A DNA stretch of 64,000 nt from contig NZ_MUHR01000001.1 of NCBI RefSeq assembly GCF_002105285.1, forward strand, positions 496,001 through 560,000, given 5' to 3'. The notes under the pieces were generated by a model. The model was not told the DNA's origin and ran no database searches. It saw only the letters and a program-made list of their open reading frames with translations. Numbering within the stretch: position 1 is the stretch's first letter; each line of letters opens with the position of its first letter. Positions 36,092 through 45,006 of the stretch are shown here, piece by piece. The DNA comes from Planktotalea arctica (GTDB taxonomy: Bacteria; Pseudomonadota; Alphaproteobacteria; Rhodobacterales; Rhodobacteraceae). Position numbers and translations under genes: made by a program.

Positions 36092-36765
36092 GCGAGGCTG
36101 GCGCGGATCGCGCGGATGTTCTCGCCGTAGGGCGCAGGGTTGCTGACAGAGCCGCCCTTGAACACGGCAGAGCCTGCGACAAGCACATCGGCGCCCGCGT
36201 CTACGCAGCCTTTGGCGGTATCTGGCGTTACGCCGCCATCAATCTCGATATGTACAGGGCGATCACCAATCATGGTGCGCAGCTCTGAAATTTTCGAATG
36301 CAGTGGGATGAATTTTTGGCCGCCAAACCCGGGGTTCACGGTCATCACGCAGACCAGATCGCAGATATCCAGCAGATCTTTCACCGCACTTGCGGGCGTG
36401 CCGGGGTTCAGCGCAACGCCTGCCTTTGCCCCCGCGCCGCGAATGGCCTGAAGCGTGCGGTGGATATGCGGACCTGCTTCCACATGCGCGGTGATGAAGT
36501 CTGCGCCTGCGGCAGCAAAACCATCGATGTAGGCGTCTACGGGCGAGATCATCAAATGCACGTCCATCACGGTTTTGATGTGTGGGCGAATGGCGGCGCA
36601 GGTTGTCGCGCCAAAGCTGAGATTGGGTACGAAATGCCCGTCCATCACATCGACGTGAATCCAATCTGCGCCCTGCGCTTCCACAGCGTCGATTTCAGCG
36701 CCGAAGTTGGCGAAATCAGCGGAAAGAATGGAGGGGGCAATTTTGACGGAGCGATTGAAGGACAT
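36088..36765 (-). CDS. rpe: Ribulose-phosphate 3-epimerase
   Basis: A 225-residue TIM-barrel enzyme interconverting ribulose 5-phosphate and xylulose 5-phosphate. Motifs are [56 protein letters not shown] and [11 protein letters not shown]. It is the first gene of a leftward pair with the META lipoprotein and is divergent from the MscS gene. Confidence 0.95.
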   Translation of the reverse strand: MSFNRSVKIAPSILSADFANFGAEIDAVEAQGADWIHVDVMDGHFVPNLSFGATTCAAIRPHIKTVMDVHLMISPVDAYIDGFAAAGADFITAHVEAGPHIHRTLQAIRGAGAKAGVALNPGTPASAVKDLLDICDLVCVMTVNPGFGGQKFIPLHSKISELRTMIGDRPVHIEIDGGVTPDTAKGCVDAGADVLVAGSAVFKGGSVSNPAPYGENIRAIRASLA

Positions 36766-36901
36766 GGCGCAACTTTCCAGTAGGTTTCCAGATTTGCCCG
36801 TCTCTTACCGTGCAGCGCGCGCTTGCGATAGGGGGTTTTCCAAACGCGCGCGCCGAGGTTACTCTCGGGGCATCCATTTTTCAAACCTACGGATTTTATT
36901 G

Positions 36902-38245
36902 ATGCGCCTTTTCCTGCTTCTCATCACGCTTTTGCTCCCTGCCGTGGGCCTTGCCCAAACGAATGATCAACCTGCTGGCGAAATCTCGGTCGAGGACAGC
37001 GCGGTTCAGGACGCAGCCATCGCGGTGCGCATTCGCGATATCCTAGGCGAGCTTGAGGGTTATGAAGATGTGACCGTCACGGTAACCTCGGGGATCGTCA
37101 CCCTGCGCGGCACCACGCTTGATAGTGAACGCATAGCGCGTCTGAACGCTTTGACAGGGCGAGTGAAAGGCGTCGTTGCGATCGAGAACGAGGTGACGGA
37201 AACCACGGATGTTGTGAAGCGCCTGAACCCCGCGGTCGAGCGGTTTCGCGCGCGTATGGGGCAGGTGATCGCGTTCATTCCTCTGGCCTCGGTCGCGCTC
37301 TTGGCGTTCATTCTGATCGTCTTGCTGGGCTTTTTCGTCGCGCGCCTGCGCCAGCCATGGAACCGGCTCGCACCGAACGCCTTCATTGCCGATATCTACC
37401 GTCAAATCCTGCGCCTTGCTTTCATGGTCGCCGGTTTGGTTGTGGCGCTCGATATTATGGGAGCGAGCGCGCTGCTGTCGACCATTCTGGGCGCGGCGGG
37501 GATCATCGGCCTTGCGATCGGTTTTGCGGTAAAGGACACTGTGGAGAATTTCATCGCGTCCATCATGCTCTCGATTCGCCAGCCGTTTCGTCCAAACGAC
37601 ACGATCGAGATCGGCGGTGACACGGGCAAAGTGATCCGCCTGACCAGCCGTGCCACGATTTTGTTGAGTTTTGACGGCAATCACATTCGCATTCCCAACG
37701 CGACCGTGTTCAAAAGCCGGATCGTAAATTTCAGCCGCAATGACGAGCGCCGTTTCAAGTTCTCATTGGGCCTCGCACCGGATACGGATTTTGTTGATGC
37801 GCAGCGTATCGCATTGGACAAGCTGCAAGAACTGCCTTTCGTGTTGCAAGCACCCGCACCCGCCGTCTGGATAGACGAGATCGGCGATAGTACGATTTCC
37901 ATCACCTGCACGGGATGGATCGAGCAACATAAATCATCGCTCGTCGCGGCGCGCGGTGAGGCGATTCGCTTGGTCAAGCTGGCGCTGGAGCATGCTGGGG
38001 TGCAAATGCCCGAACCTACCTACCGCGTATTGTCGCCCGCGCTTGCCAAAATGGCCTCGGGCGAGGAAAACGCTGCATCGAACACGCGTGAAAATATCGC
38101 GCGCGAGGCGGATATTACCGCCGAATCCCAAGTTACAATGGACGTTCAGCCCAGCACCGACGCCGCTTTGGAGCAAATCGTCGATGCAGAACGCAAGGTG
38201 ACCGAGGCCGATGATTTACTGCGTCGCGAAGCCCCCGAAGAATAA
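36902..38245 (+). CDS. BON domain-MscS mechanosensitive channel
   Basis: A 447-residue protein with a signal peptide (MRLFLLLITLLLPAVGLAQ) and a periplasmic BON domain (about residues 30-100, with VTVTVTSGIVTLRGTTLDSE). Three membrane helices follow (about 120-145, 172-195, 200-225), then the MscS pore and beta domain (ILGAAGIIGLAIGFAVKDTVENF, FRPNDTIEIGGDTGKVI, IRIPNATVFKSRIVNFS). The C-terminal tail is acidic and probably disordered. It would release solutes on hypo-osmotic stress; the BON domain may tether it to lipid or wall. The open frame upstream of 36902 is rejected because the signal peptide begins there. Confidence 0.88.
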   Translation: MRLFLLLITLLLPAVGLAQTNDQPAGEISVEDSAVQDAAIAVRIRDILGELEGYEDVTVTVTSGIVTLRGTTLDSERIARLNALTGRVKGVVAIENEVTETTDVVKRLNPAVERFRARMGQVIAFIPLASVALLAFILIVLLGFFVARLRQPWNRLAPNAFIADIYRQILRLAFMVAGLVVALDIMGASALLSTILGAAGIIGLAIGFAVKDTVENFIASIMLSIRQPFRPNDTIEIGGDTGKVIRLTSRATILLSFDGNHIRIPNATVFKSRIVNFSRNDERRFKFSLGLAPDTDFVDAQRIALDKLQELPFVLQAPAPAVWIDEIGDSTISITCTGWIEQHKSSLVAARGEAIRLVKLALEHAGVQMPEPTYRVLSPALAKMASGEENAASNTRENIAREADITAESQVTMDVQPSTDAALEQIVDAERKVTEADDLLRREAPEE

Positions 38246-38310
38246 GCGGCATTTTTTGCAAATATGCCCTTGAACGCCGCGCCGCTTCTCAGTAAATAGC
38301 GCGACACTGA

Positions 38311-38385
38311 TGGGGTGTAGCCAAGTGGTAAGGCAACGCTTTTTGGTAGCGTGTACCGTAGGTTCGAATCCTACCACCCCAGCCA
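38311..38385 (+). tRNA. tRNA-Gln (anticodon TTG)
   Basis: The cloverleaf is complete: acceptor TGGGGTG pairs with CACCCCA, the anticodon stem ACGCT/AGCGT closes a 7-nt loop TTTTGGT with anticodon TTG, the T-arm holds GGTTCGAATCC, and the 3' CCA is encoded. It separates the housekeeping block from a more accessory region. Confidence 0.95.
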
Positions 38386-38803
38386 GTATCTTCCTTTAAA
38401 ATCCGCAGTTTCGGGCAGGCTTCAAGCGCTGATAGCCAGCGGTGTTCCCCATGGATTCACGTTGACCGGCTTGCTGTAGAGCGATTCCAAGCGATGGTCT
38501 TGGTTGCAGTGATAGCCACGGCGACGGTGCTTGGCCTGTCTATCGATTTTGATCCTGGTCACGGTGCAGCCGATGTAATGTCTTGCGAGCTGGCTTTTTT
38601 TTGCATTGAGACAAAGGCTGGGGATTTTGCTTATCTGGAATTCTTTGCGAGATTGTGTCGATAGGGGAGTGGGCGTGTCTGGTTTCCTGCCTGCAACAGC
38701 GCAGTTACTCAATCTGACAAAATCAGTCGGACTTGATGGATCATGGCGCAGGGATCGTGTAGAGGAGTTCGGGATTAGGCCTCGCAGGTAGGAAGCAGGG
38801 AAG
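38386..38803. other. 418-bp gap between tRNA-Gln and the iron permease gene
   Basis: I see no gene I can support. A leftward open frame (38422-38868) reads as low-complexity Arg/Ser/Pro-rich sequence and overlaps the start of the permease gene. A rightward stretch near 38490-38660 reads as a short hydrophobic fragment but has no start context. It may be eroded sequence next to a tRNA. Confidence 0.35.
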
Positions 38804-40435
38804 ATGACACCAAAACTCGCGCGTTTCACCATTCTTGGCACCGTGATCTTCGTCGCGGCCCTGTGCACTTTGCCCTATCTCGCGGTTCTGCTTGCAGCAC
38901 TGAGCGGATCAACGGAAACGCTGGCGCACCTGATGGAAACCGTACTGTGGCGATATACTTGGGACACGCTCATTCTGGTGAGCTGCACCATGTTCTTCAG
39001 CGCGCTGATCGGCACTGGCGCGGCTTGGTTGGTCACGATGACCGAGTTTTTCGGGCGACGCTGGCTAGAGATTGCGCTGGCGCTGCCGCTGGCCTTTCCC
39101 GCCTATGTGCTGGCCTATGGCTACACGCATATTCTGGATCATCCGGGCATTGTGCAATCGGGTCTGCGCAGCCTGGCTGGCTGGGGCCCGCGTGACTATT
39201 GGTTCCCTGAAATCCGCTCGCTTGGCGGGGCGGCTGCGATGCTGACGCTGGTGCTTTATCCCTATGTCTATCTCTTGGCGCGTGCCGCTTTCGCCACGCA
39301 GAGCGGATCGGCATTTCTGGCTGCGCGCATGCTGGGCAAGACGCCGATGCAGGCCTATTTCTCAGTTTCGCTGCCCATGGCGCGCCCCGCGATCGCGGCG
39401 GGTGTGCTGCTGGTCGCTATGGAGACGATTGCCGATTTCGGCACGGTTGCCTATTTCGGGGTGCAGACGTTTTCCGTGGGTATCTACACCAGCTGGTTCG
39501 CCATGGCGGACCGCGCAGCCGCTGCGCAGCTTTCGCTCGGGCTGCTGGCTTTTGCGCTGCTTCTGGCCTTTCTGGAGCGGTTCAGCCGGGGCAATGCGTC
39601 CTATGTGGATAACCAGCGGCAACCGCCGATGGAGCGTATCCGCCTAGGTGGCAGCAGCGAAATACTGGTCTTCACGCTGTGTTTCATTCCGGTCCTGCTA
39701 GGTGTGATTATTCCGGTGATCACGCTGTTTACCATGGCGCTCGGCTCTGAGCAGGATCTGCTCAGCCCGCGCTACCTTGGCTTTATCCGCAATTCTGTGG
39801 TGCTTGCGAGTGTGGCTGCGGCGGTGACGGTGGGGGCGGCGATGCTGCTGGGCACGTTCAATCGGGTGCAGGGCACGCGCGGCGCGGCGCTTGCGCTTTA
39901 CTTCGGGCGGATTGGCTATGCGGTGCCGGGGGGCGTGATCGCCGTCGGCCTTCTGGTGCCCTTCGCCTATTTCGACAATACGCTGGATGCCTGGATGCGC
40001 GCCACGTTTGACATATCGACAGGGCTATTGTTCACCGGCTCGATCTGGCTGTTGGTGATCGCCTATATGATCCGGTTCATGGCGGCGGCGATCGGCGCAT
40101 ATGAGGGGGGCATCGCCAGCGTTGGCCCCAATATTGATGCTGTCGCGCGCACGCTTGGCGCACGTTTGCCACGGCTGGTGCGCCGCGTTCACATCCCCAT
40201 GCTGCGCTCGAGCCTGCTGACGGCGGGGTTGATCGTTTTCGTGGACGTGATGAAAGAACTGCCTGCGACGCTGATCATGCGTCCATTCAATTACGACACG
40301 CTGGCGGTGCAGGCCTATCGCCTTGCTTCGGACGAGCGGCTGAGCGGTGCGGCTGTGCCCAGTCTGGTGATTGCCGCAATCGGCCTTGTTCCTGTGATCC
40401 TGCTGTGCCGCCAAATGCGCCGTGGCATGGCCTGA
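38804..40435 (+). CDS. fbpB: Ferric-iron ABC transporter permease (FbpB type)
   Basis: A 543-residue fused permease with about twelve membrane helices and two copies of the binding-protein-dependent transport domain. The EAA-like loops are AARMLGKTPMQAYFSVSLPMARPA in the first half and AVARTLGARLPRLVRRVHIPML in the second. This double-length layout matches FbpB/SfuB/AfuB iron permeases. GGAAGCAGGGAAG precedes the ATG. No ATPase gene lies next to it. The convergent fbpA-like gene supports the iron assignment. Confidence 0.87.
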   Translation: MTPKLARFTILGTVIFVAALCTLPYLAVLLAALSGSTETLAHLMETVLWRYTWDTLILVSCTMFFSALIGTGAAWLVTMTEFFGRRWLEIALALPLAFPAYVLAYGYTHILDHPGIVQSGLRSLAGWGPRDYWFPEIRSLGGAAAMLTLVLYPYVYLLARAAFATQSGSAFLAARMLGKTPMQAYFSVSLPMARPAIAAGVLLVAMETIADFGTVAYFGVQTFSVGIYTSWFAMADRAAAAQLSLGLLAFALLLAFLERFSRGNASYVDNQRQPPMERIRLGGSSEILVFTLCFIPVLLGVIIPVITLFTMALGSEQDLLSPRYLGFIRNSVVLASVAAAVTVGAAMLLGTFNRVQGTRGAALALYFGRIGYAVPGGVIAVGLLVPFAYFDNTLDAWMRATFDISTGLLFTGSIWLLVIAYMIRFMAAAIGAYEGGIASVGPNIDAVARTLGARLPRLVRRVHIPMLRSSLLTAGLIVFVDVMKELPATLIMRPFNYDTLAVQAYRLASDERLSGAAVPSLVIAAIGLVPVILLCRQMRRGMA

Positions 40436-40442
40436 CGCAAAC

Positions 40443-40470
40443 GGGCGCCCCTTCGTGCGAAGAGGCGCCC
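40443..40470. terminator. Bidirectional hairpin between fbpB and fbpA
   Basis: An almost perfect stem, GGGCGCCCCTTCG/CGAAGAGGCGCCC, lies in the short gap between the convergent permease and binding-protein genes, so it can serve both. T-runs on either side are weak. Confidence 0.6.
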
Positions 40471-40495
40471 TTAAGATGCGATCATCTGGGGTCGT

Positions 40496-41524
40496 CTACT
40501 CCCAGCCGACCTGATTGAAGATTTCCTGCGCTGCCGGCACGTTCTTGGCCACTTTGCTCAGGTCCACTGCGTCGGGGCGGAACAGGCCAAGCGCGGCCAC
40601 AGAGGGCGAGAGGCCAACGCCGGGAACAGCGGGATATTCGTCGTTACCTGCACTGAAATACTGCTGTGCTTGATCGGACACGAGGTATTCCATGAATTTT
40701 ATCGCGTTGTCCTTGTTTGGAGCGTTCGCCGCGATGCCGCCGCCAGAGAGGTTCATATGCGCGCCTTCGGCGTTTTGCGCTGGAAAGACCCAGCCAATGT
40801 TGCTCATTGCGTCCTTGTCGAGACCGTCAACGTCGCGGCGCAGCGCGCGCGAGAAGTAGTAGGTGTTGGAAATCGAGATGTCGCATTCGCCCGATACCAA
40901 GCCACGCAGTTGGTCCGTGTCGCCGCCCTGAGGCGCGCGCGCGAAGTTGTCAACAAAGCCCTGCGCCCATGCTTTCGCTGCTTCTGCGCCATGGTTTTGG
41001 ATCACGGCAGAGAGCAAGGTCTGCGAGTAAACGTTGCTGGACGAGCGGTGGCAGACCATGCCCTTATAGGCCGGATCCGCCAGCGAGACATAGTCCATCG
41101 GCGGATTGCTCACGTCGGTCTTGTCGTAGAAAATGATTCGTGCGCGCTGGCTGAAGCCAAACCACTGGTTGTCGGCGTCCTGCAAGGCTGAAGGTACGCG
41201 CGCTTCGAGCACGTCGCTGTCGATCGATTGCAACACGCCCGCGTTTTTAGCACGCTCGAGGCGAGAGGTATCAACGGTCAGCAAGATATCCGCAGGCGAA
41301 TTAGCGCCCTCGGCCTGCATGCGTGCGATCAATTCGTCTGCTTTGCCTTCAATGCGGTTGATGGTAATGCCGGTCTTTTCTGTGAAATCGGAATAGAGGC
41401 GCTCATCTGTGTCATAATGGCGTGAGGAATAGAGGTTCAACTCGCCCTCGGCATAGGCGCTACCTGCGATGACAGCCGCGATCGCAGCTAGCACGAAACG
41501 GCTTTTCTTTAGTGTCGATGTCAT
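40496..41524 (-). CDS. fbpA: Ferric-iron ABC transporter substrate-binding protein (FbpA type)
   Basis: A 342-residue periplasmic protein with a signal peptide (MTSTLKKSRFVLAAIAAVIA...SAYA). The mature form begins EGELNLYSSRHYDTDERLY, typical of Fe(3+)-binding FbpA/FutA proteins. The paired iron-ligand tyrosines are in SISNTYYFSRAL near residue 220, and further conserved parts are ADILLTVDTSRLERA and SGGGIAANAPNKDNA. It delivers ferric iron to the permease. It is convergent with fbpB, not in an operon with it. Confidence 0.9.
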   Translation of the reverse strand: MTSTLKKSRFVLAAIAAVIAGSAYAEGELNLYSSRHYDTDERLYSDFTEKTGITINRIEGKADELIARMQAEGANSPADILLTVDTSRLERAKNAGVLQSIDSDVLEARVPSALQDADNQWFGFSQRARIIFYDKTDVSNPPMDYVSLADPAYKGMVCHRSSSNVYSQTLLSAVIQNHGAEAAKAWAQGFVDNFARAPQGGDTDQLRGLVSGECDISISNTYYFSRALRRDVDGLDKDAMSNIGWVFPAQNAEGAHMNLSGGGIAANAPNKDNAIKFMEYLVSDQAQQYFSAGNDEYPAVPGVGLSPSVAALGLFRPDAVDLSKVAKNVPAAQEIFNQVGWE

Positions 41525-41826
41525 TGTGATACCCTTTCATGAGTCTTTTACTCGGAAAAGGATATAACGATTTTTTTGCACCGGTCAACATTCCCGATAA
41601 AAATAGTCAGAAAGGAGTTTGAGGTGCACAGCTCGTTTGAAAATCTGCGGTAACCCTTGGTAGGATTTGGCCGCTGCATTGCTGAGAATGCCAAAGGTGG
41701 CATCAAAAAAACAGATGTGGAAAGCGGGCATCCAACTGCCTGTCACAATTTGACGCGGTGGCTTTACCATCCGCCTTTGCGTCATAAATCATTGTCTATA
41801 AACGAACTCTAGATGAAAGAAAGTCA
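41525..41826. other. 302-bp region upstream of fbpA and cydA
   Basis: It contains the divergent promoters of the leftward iron-binding protein gene and the rightward oxidase operon. It is AT-rich close to both genes. I could not find a clear FNR or Irr/RirA box. A 66-codon leftward frame at 41585-41785 has no supporting features. Confidence 0.35.
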
Positions 41827-43215
41827 GTGGACACACTCCTCCTCTCGCGCATCCAGTTTGGTGCAAACATCTCCTTTCACATTCTGTTCCCAACAATAAC
41901 TATTGCGTTGGGTTGGATGCTTTTGTTTTTCAAACTCCGGTTTAGCGTAACCGGCGATCAAAAGTGGATGGACGCCTATATGTTCTGGGTGAAAGTGTTC
42001 GCGCTCTCGTTTGCGATGGGCGTTGTGTCGGGCATCACCATGTCGTTCCAATTTGGCACTAACTGGCCGGGGTTCATGGAAACTGTCGGCAATGTTGCGG
42101 GCCCCCTTCTTGCGTATGAAATTATGACTGCCTTTTTTCTAGAGGCTGTGTTTCTGGGCATTATGCTTTTTGGTGCGTCTCGGGTAAAATCATGGGTTCA
42201 TACCTTGGCTACTTTCCTTGTCGCTTTTGGCACAACGATGTCGACCTTCTGGATTATCGTTCTCAACTCCTGGATGCACACGCCACAAGGCTATGAGCTG
42301 GTTGATGGCGTGGTCTTTGCAACCAACTGGTGGGAAATCGTGTTCAACCCGTCCATGCCCTACAGATTTGTGCACATGATGTTGGCATCTGGCCTGACAG
42401 TCGCCTTTTTGATCGCAGGCATATCCGCTTTGCGCATGTTGTGGGGTGATCGCGGCGAAGATGTGAAAACGGCGCTGCGCGTGGGCATCTTTGCTGGTGC
42501 AACCCTTATTCCACTACAAATTCTGGCAGGTGATTTTCACGGTCTGAACACGCTTGAATACCAGCCCGCCAAAGTTGCTGCTATGGAAGGGAATTGGGAA
42601 ACAGGGCCGAATGTTCCGCTGGTTCTATTCGCCATTCCTGATGAAACAGCGCGTGAAAACCGCTTTGAGATCGCCATCCCTAACGGCGCATCTCTGATCC
42701 TGACGCACAAGGCCGATGGCATCGTACCCGGCCTGAACGATTTTGTTACCGAAGACGGAGAGATCCTGCACCCGCGCGTGGCGCCTGTGTTCTTCAGCTT
42801 TCGCATTATGGTCGGAACCGGCATGGCGATGCTGTTGTTGTCATGGGCGGGTCTCGTTCTGTTGCGCAAGTATGGTGCAGGCGGCATGCCCAAACTCCCG
42901 CTCTATGTGTTCTGCGCCATGAGCTTTAGCGGCTGGATCGCAACCCTTGCAGGCTGGTACACCACAGAAATCGGCCGCCAGCCTTGGCTTGTGCAGGGCG
43001 TTCTCACAACTAAAGACGCGGTAAGCGATGTGCCCGCAGGCATGGTTCTGGGCACCTTGATCGGCTACCTTGTGGTCTACGGAGTTCTGGTCATCGCCTA
43101 CATCGGTGTGGTCACTTACCTTGCTCGCAAAGCTTCGGTAGGCGTTCACGATACCGCGCGAAGCTACCCTCGCAGCGGTGAAGCCAATGTCACCGCTCTG
43201 CACGCAGGAGAATAA
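41827..43215 (+). CDS. cydA: Cytochrome bd ubiquinol oxidase subunit I, CIO type
   Basis: A 462-residue membrane subunit carrying hemes b558, b595 and d; it oxidises quinol and reduces oxygen to water without proton pumping. Conserved parts are LLLSRIQFGANISFHILFP with heme-ligand H18, MSFQFGTNWPGF, and the GRQPW motif. The quinol-binding Q loop is short, which points to the cyanide-insensitive CioA branch. The start is a GTG at 41827 with GAAAGAAAG upstream. cydB follows 2 nt later. Confidence 0.92.
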   Translation: MDTLLLSRIQFGANISFHILFPTITIALGWMLLFFKLRFSVTGDQKWMDAYMFWVKVFALSFAMGVVSGITMSFQFGTNWPGFMETVGNVAGPLLAYEIMTAFFLEAVFLGIMLFGASRVKSWVHTLATFLVAFGTTMSTFWIIVLNSWMHTPQGYELVDGVVFATNWWEIVFNPSMPYRFVHMMLASGLTVAFLIAGISALRMLWGDRGEDVKTALRVGIFAGATLIPLQILAGDFHGLNTLEYQPAKVAAMEGNWETGPNVPLVLFAIPDETARENRFEIAIPNGASLILTHKADGIVPGLNDFVTEDGEILHPRVAPVFFSFRIMVGTGMAMLLLSWAGLVLLRKYGAGGMPKLPLYVFCAMSFSGWIATLAGWYTTEIGRQPWLVQGVLTTKDAVSDVPAGMVLGTLIGYLVVYGVLVIAYIGVVTYLARKASVGVHDTARSYPRSGEANVTALHAGE

Positions 43216-43217
43216 CC

Positions 43218-44228
43218 ATGGAGTATTTTGGGGATCCTGCCATTTGGCTGCCTTGGACATTCGCGGCCCTCATGGGGCTGTCCATCCTGATCTACGTTGT
43301 GCTGGACGGGTTTGATCTAGGTGTCGGCTTGCTCATGCCGCTGGCTGACGATGCTCAAAAGGATCGGCTGGTCGCCTCTATAGGCCCGTTCTGGGACGCT
43401 AACGAAACTTGGCTGGTGCTTGCGGTTGGCTTGCTGCTGGTCGCTTTCCCGCCGGCACATGGCATTATCCTGACAGCGTTGTATCTGCCAGTGTTTGTTA
43501 TGCTGATCGGGCTGATCTTGCGGGGTGTCTCGTTTGAAATGCGCGCCAAAGCACCGATGGCGCAAAAGCGGCTGTGGAACAACGCCTTCTTTGCTGGCTC
43601 GTTCATGGCGTCCTTTAGTCAGGGGTTTATGTTGGGCATGTATATCATGGGCCTTACATGGACGTTGCCAAATGTCGCCTTTGCCGTGCTGACCGCAATA
43701 TTTCTGACCGTAGGGTATGGCTTTATCGGTGCAGCATGGTTGATCTGGAAAACCGAAGGCCAATTGCAAATCCGCGCGATAGCTTGGGCGAAAGTCGGGA
43801 TTTGGGGGCTGGTCCTGGGCATCCTCGCCATTTCTATTGCAACGCCATTTGTTAGTACCCGCATTTTCGACAAATGGTTCAGTTGGCCATCCATGCTCTA
43901 CCTCTCGCCCCTCCCGATCGTGTCCGTGCTTCTGGTGGCCTACCTCTGGTGGCAATTGGCGCGCCTTCACTTGATCGGAGACCGCCAGTCATGGACACCG
44001 TTCGCAGTAGCCACAGCGCTGTTCAGCTTGGCCTATGGCGGCTTGGCGTATTCCTTCTACCCCTATGTCGTGCCCGAGAAGGTCACGATTTATGAGGGGG
44101 CATCTGCGCCAGAGAGCCTGTTCATCATCTTGATCGGCACGCTGTTCGTGTTGCCTGCGATCGTGGGATACACCGCGCTCTCGTATTATATCTTTCGCGG
44201 GAAAGCGACGGCGCTTCGATATGACTAA
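43218..44228 (+). CDS. cydB: Cytochrome bd ubiquinol oxidase subunit II, CIO type
   Basis: A 336-residue membrane protein with about eight or nine helices. It starts with LPWTFAALMGLSILIYVVLDGFDLGVG, typical of CydB, and contains GPFWDANETWLVL and FEMRAKAPMAQKRLW. It partners CydA to form the high-affinity oxidase. AGGAG lies just before the ATG. A small CydX-like gene is not evident downstream. Confidence 0.92.
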   Translation: MEYFGDPAIWLPWTFAALMGLSILIYVVLDGFDLGVGLLMPLADDAQKDRLVASIGPFWDANETWLVLAVGLLLVAFPPAHGIILTALYLPVFVMLIGLILRGVSFEMRAKAPMAQKRLWNNAFFAGSFMASFSQGFMLGMYIMGLTWTLPNVAFAVLTAIFLTVGYGFIGAAWLIWKTEGQLQIRAIAWAKVGIWGLVLGILAISIATPFVSTRIFDKWFSWPSMLYLSPLPIVSVLLVAYLWWQLARLHLIGDRQSWTPFAVATALFSLAYGGLAYSFYPYVVPEKVTIYEGASAPESLFIILIGTLFVLPAIVGYTALSYYIFRGKATALRYD

Positions 44229-44802
44229 GCGCCTGCGAACCTAGGGCAGGTTATTTCGCGATGCGTCGAGGTCAGTCGATTTAAGCGCGCATCGCGGAAC
44301 ACCTGCCACGATCACGTCGACGTCATCATGGGACTAAGCAGCAAACGCAGTGGGTTGGCGGGGTCGCGTAAGCCATTGGTTTATCCACCAGACCTTTGCG
44401 CAAACCGCAGCGATTCTCTGCTCTTAGCGTCCAAAACGTAGCCCCATGGTAGATGCTTGACTGCGTCTTGATCGTTAAGAGCATACCAGCGCAGTGCATC
44501 ATTTGTTTCAGCTCTCGTATATTCTCATACATTTAATATCTCTTGCGATTGTTTGAGATGTCTTTGGTTAGGTTTTTGTCGGGTTGAACTACTTATTTCG
44601 CCGACGTTGCGATTTTTTCTCGAGAGGAATGCGGCCGCTACACAAGTGTTTGAGTCTCGTACATTATTGTTAATATTCCAGAAAATTTGATTTTATAGAT
44701 TTGTCTTCCGGATTTGATGGTGATGTTTAGGGGGCAAATAGAGCCGGGTTTCCAAAATTTGAGTTTACGGGCGTTATATTCTACGCGGCTGGCTGAACTC
44801 TT
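44229..44802. other. 574-bp region between cydB and the autotransporter
   Basis: The first 80 bases hold a long interrupted palindrome (44245-44307). A 68-codon leftward frame at 44326-44532 has no recognisable features. From about 44530 the sequence becomes AT-rich and probably contains the autotransporter promoter. I see no supported gene. Confidence 0.4.
44245..44307. repeat. Interrupted palindrome after cydB
   Basis: Two nested inverted repeats share one centre: GGCAGGT (44245-44251) with ACCTGCC (44301-44307), and CGCGATGCG (44257-44265) with CGCATCGCG (44288-44296). In RNA this folds into one long hairpin with a bulge and a 22-nt loop. It may terminate cydAB, though no T-run follows. 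Confidence 0.6.
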
Positions 44803-44817
44803 ATGTTGGGGACTTAC

Positions 44818-45006
44818 ATGCTACACCGCTACACCACTCTCGCAGCTCAAAATTGCGGCCAGTTTTTAAAATTACTCGCGCTCGTTGGACTGCTTTTTGT
44901 GGCGTTTGCCCCAACAAAAGCGCAGGCTGGTCACCTGTTTACTCAGGCGACTTCGAACACCCCAACCTGGATTCAAGCAGGGCAGGGCATCTCTATCGAC
45001 CAATAG
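44818..45006 (+). CDS. Detached signal-peptide ORF of the autotransporter
   Basis: This frame encodes MLHRYTTLAAQNCGQFLKLL followed by a hydrophobic core and a KAQA cleavage site, a clear Sec signal peptide. It continues GHLFTQATSNTPTWIQAGQGI and stops at a TAG (45004-45006). The stop exists only because a 26-bp unit is duplicated. Removing one copy joins this frame precisely to the long downstream frame after ISIDQ. An ATG at 44803 is an alternative start. As written, the product would be a 62-residue secreted stub. Confidence 0.7.
   Translation: MLHRYTTLAAQNCGQFLKLLALVGLLFVAFAPTKAQAGHLFTQATSNTPTWIQAGQGISIDQ

Noticed and set aside
38422-38868. 148-codon leftward frame beside tRNA-Gln
   Set aside because: The translation is Arg/Ser/Pro-rich with no domain, no ribosome-binding site, and it overlaps the 5' end of the iron permease gene.
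41585-41785. 66-codon leftward frame upstream of cydA
   Set aside because: No start context or family; it occupies the promoter region of two real genes.
44326-44532. 68-codon leftward frame after cydB
   Set aside because: Cys-rich ending and no homology I recognise; likely chance or old debris.
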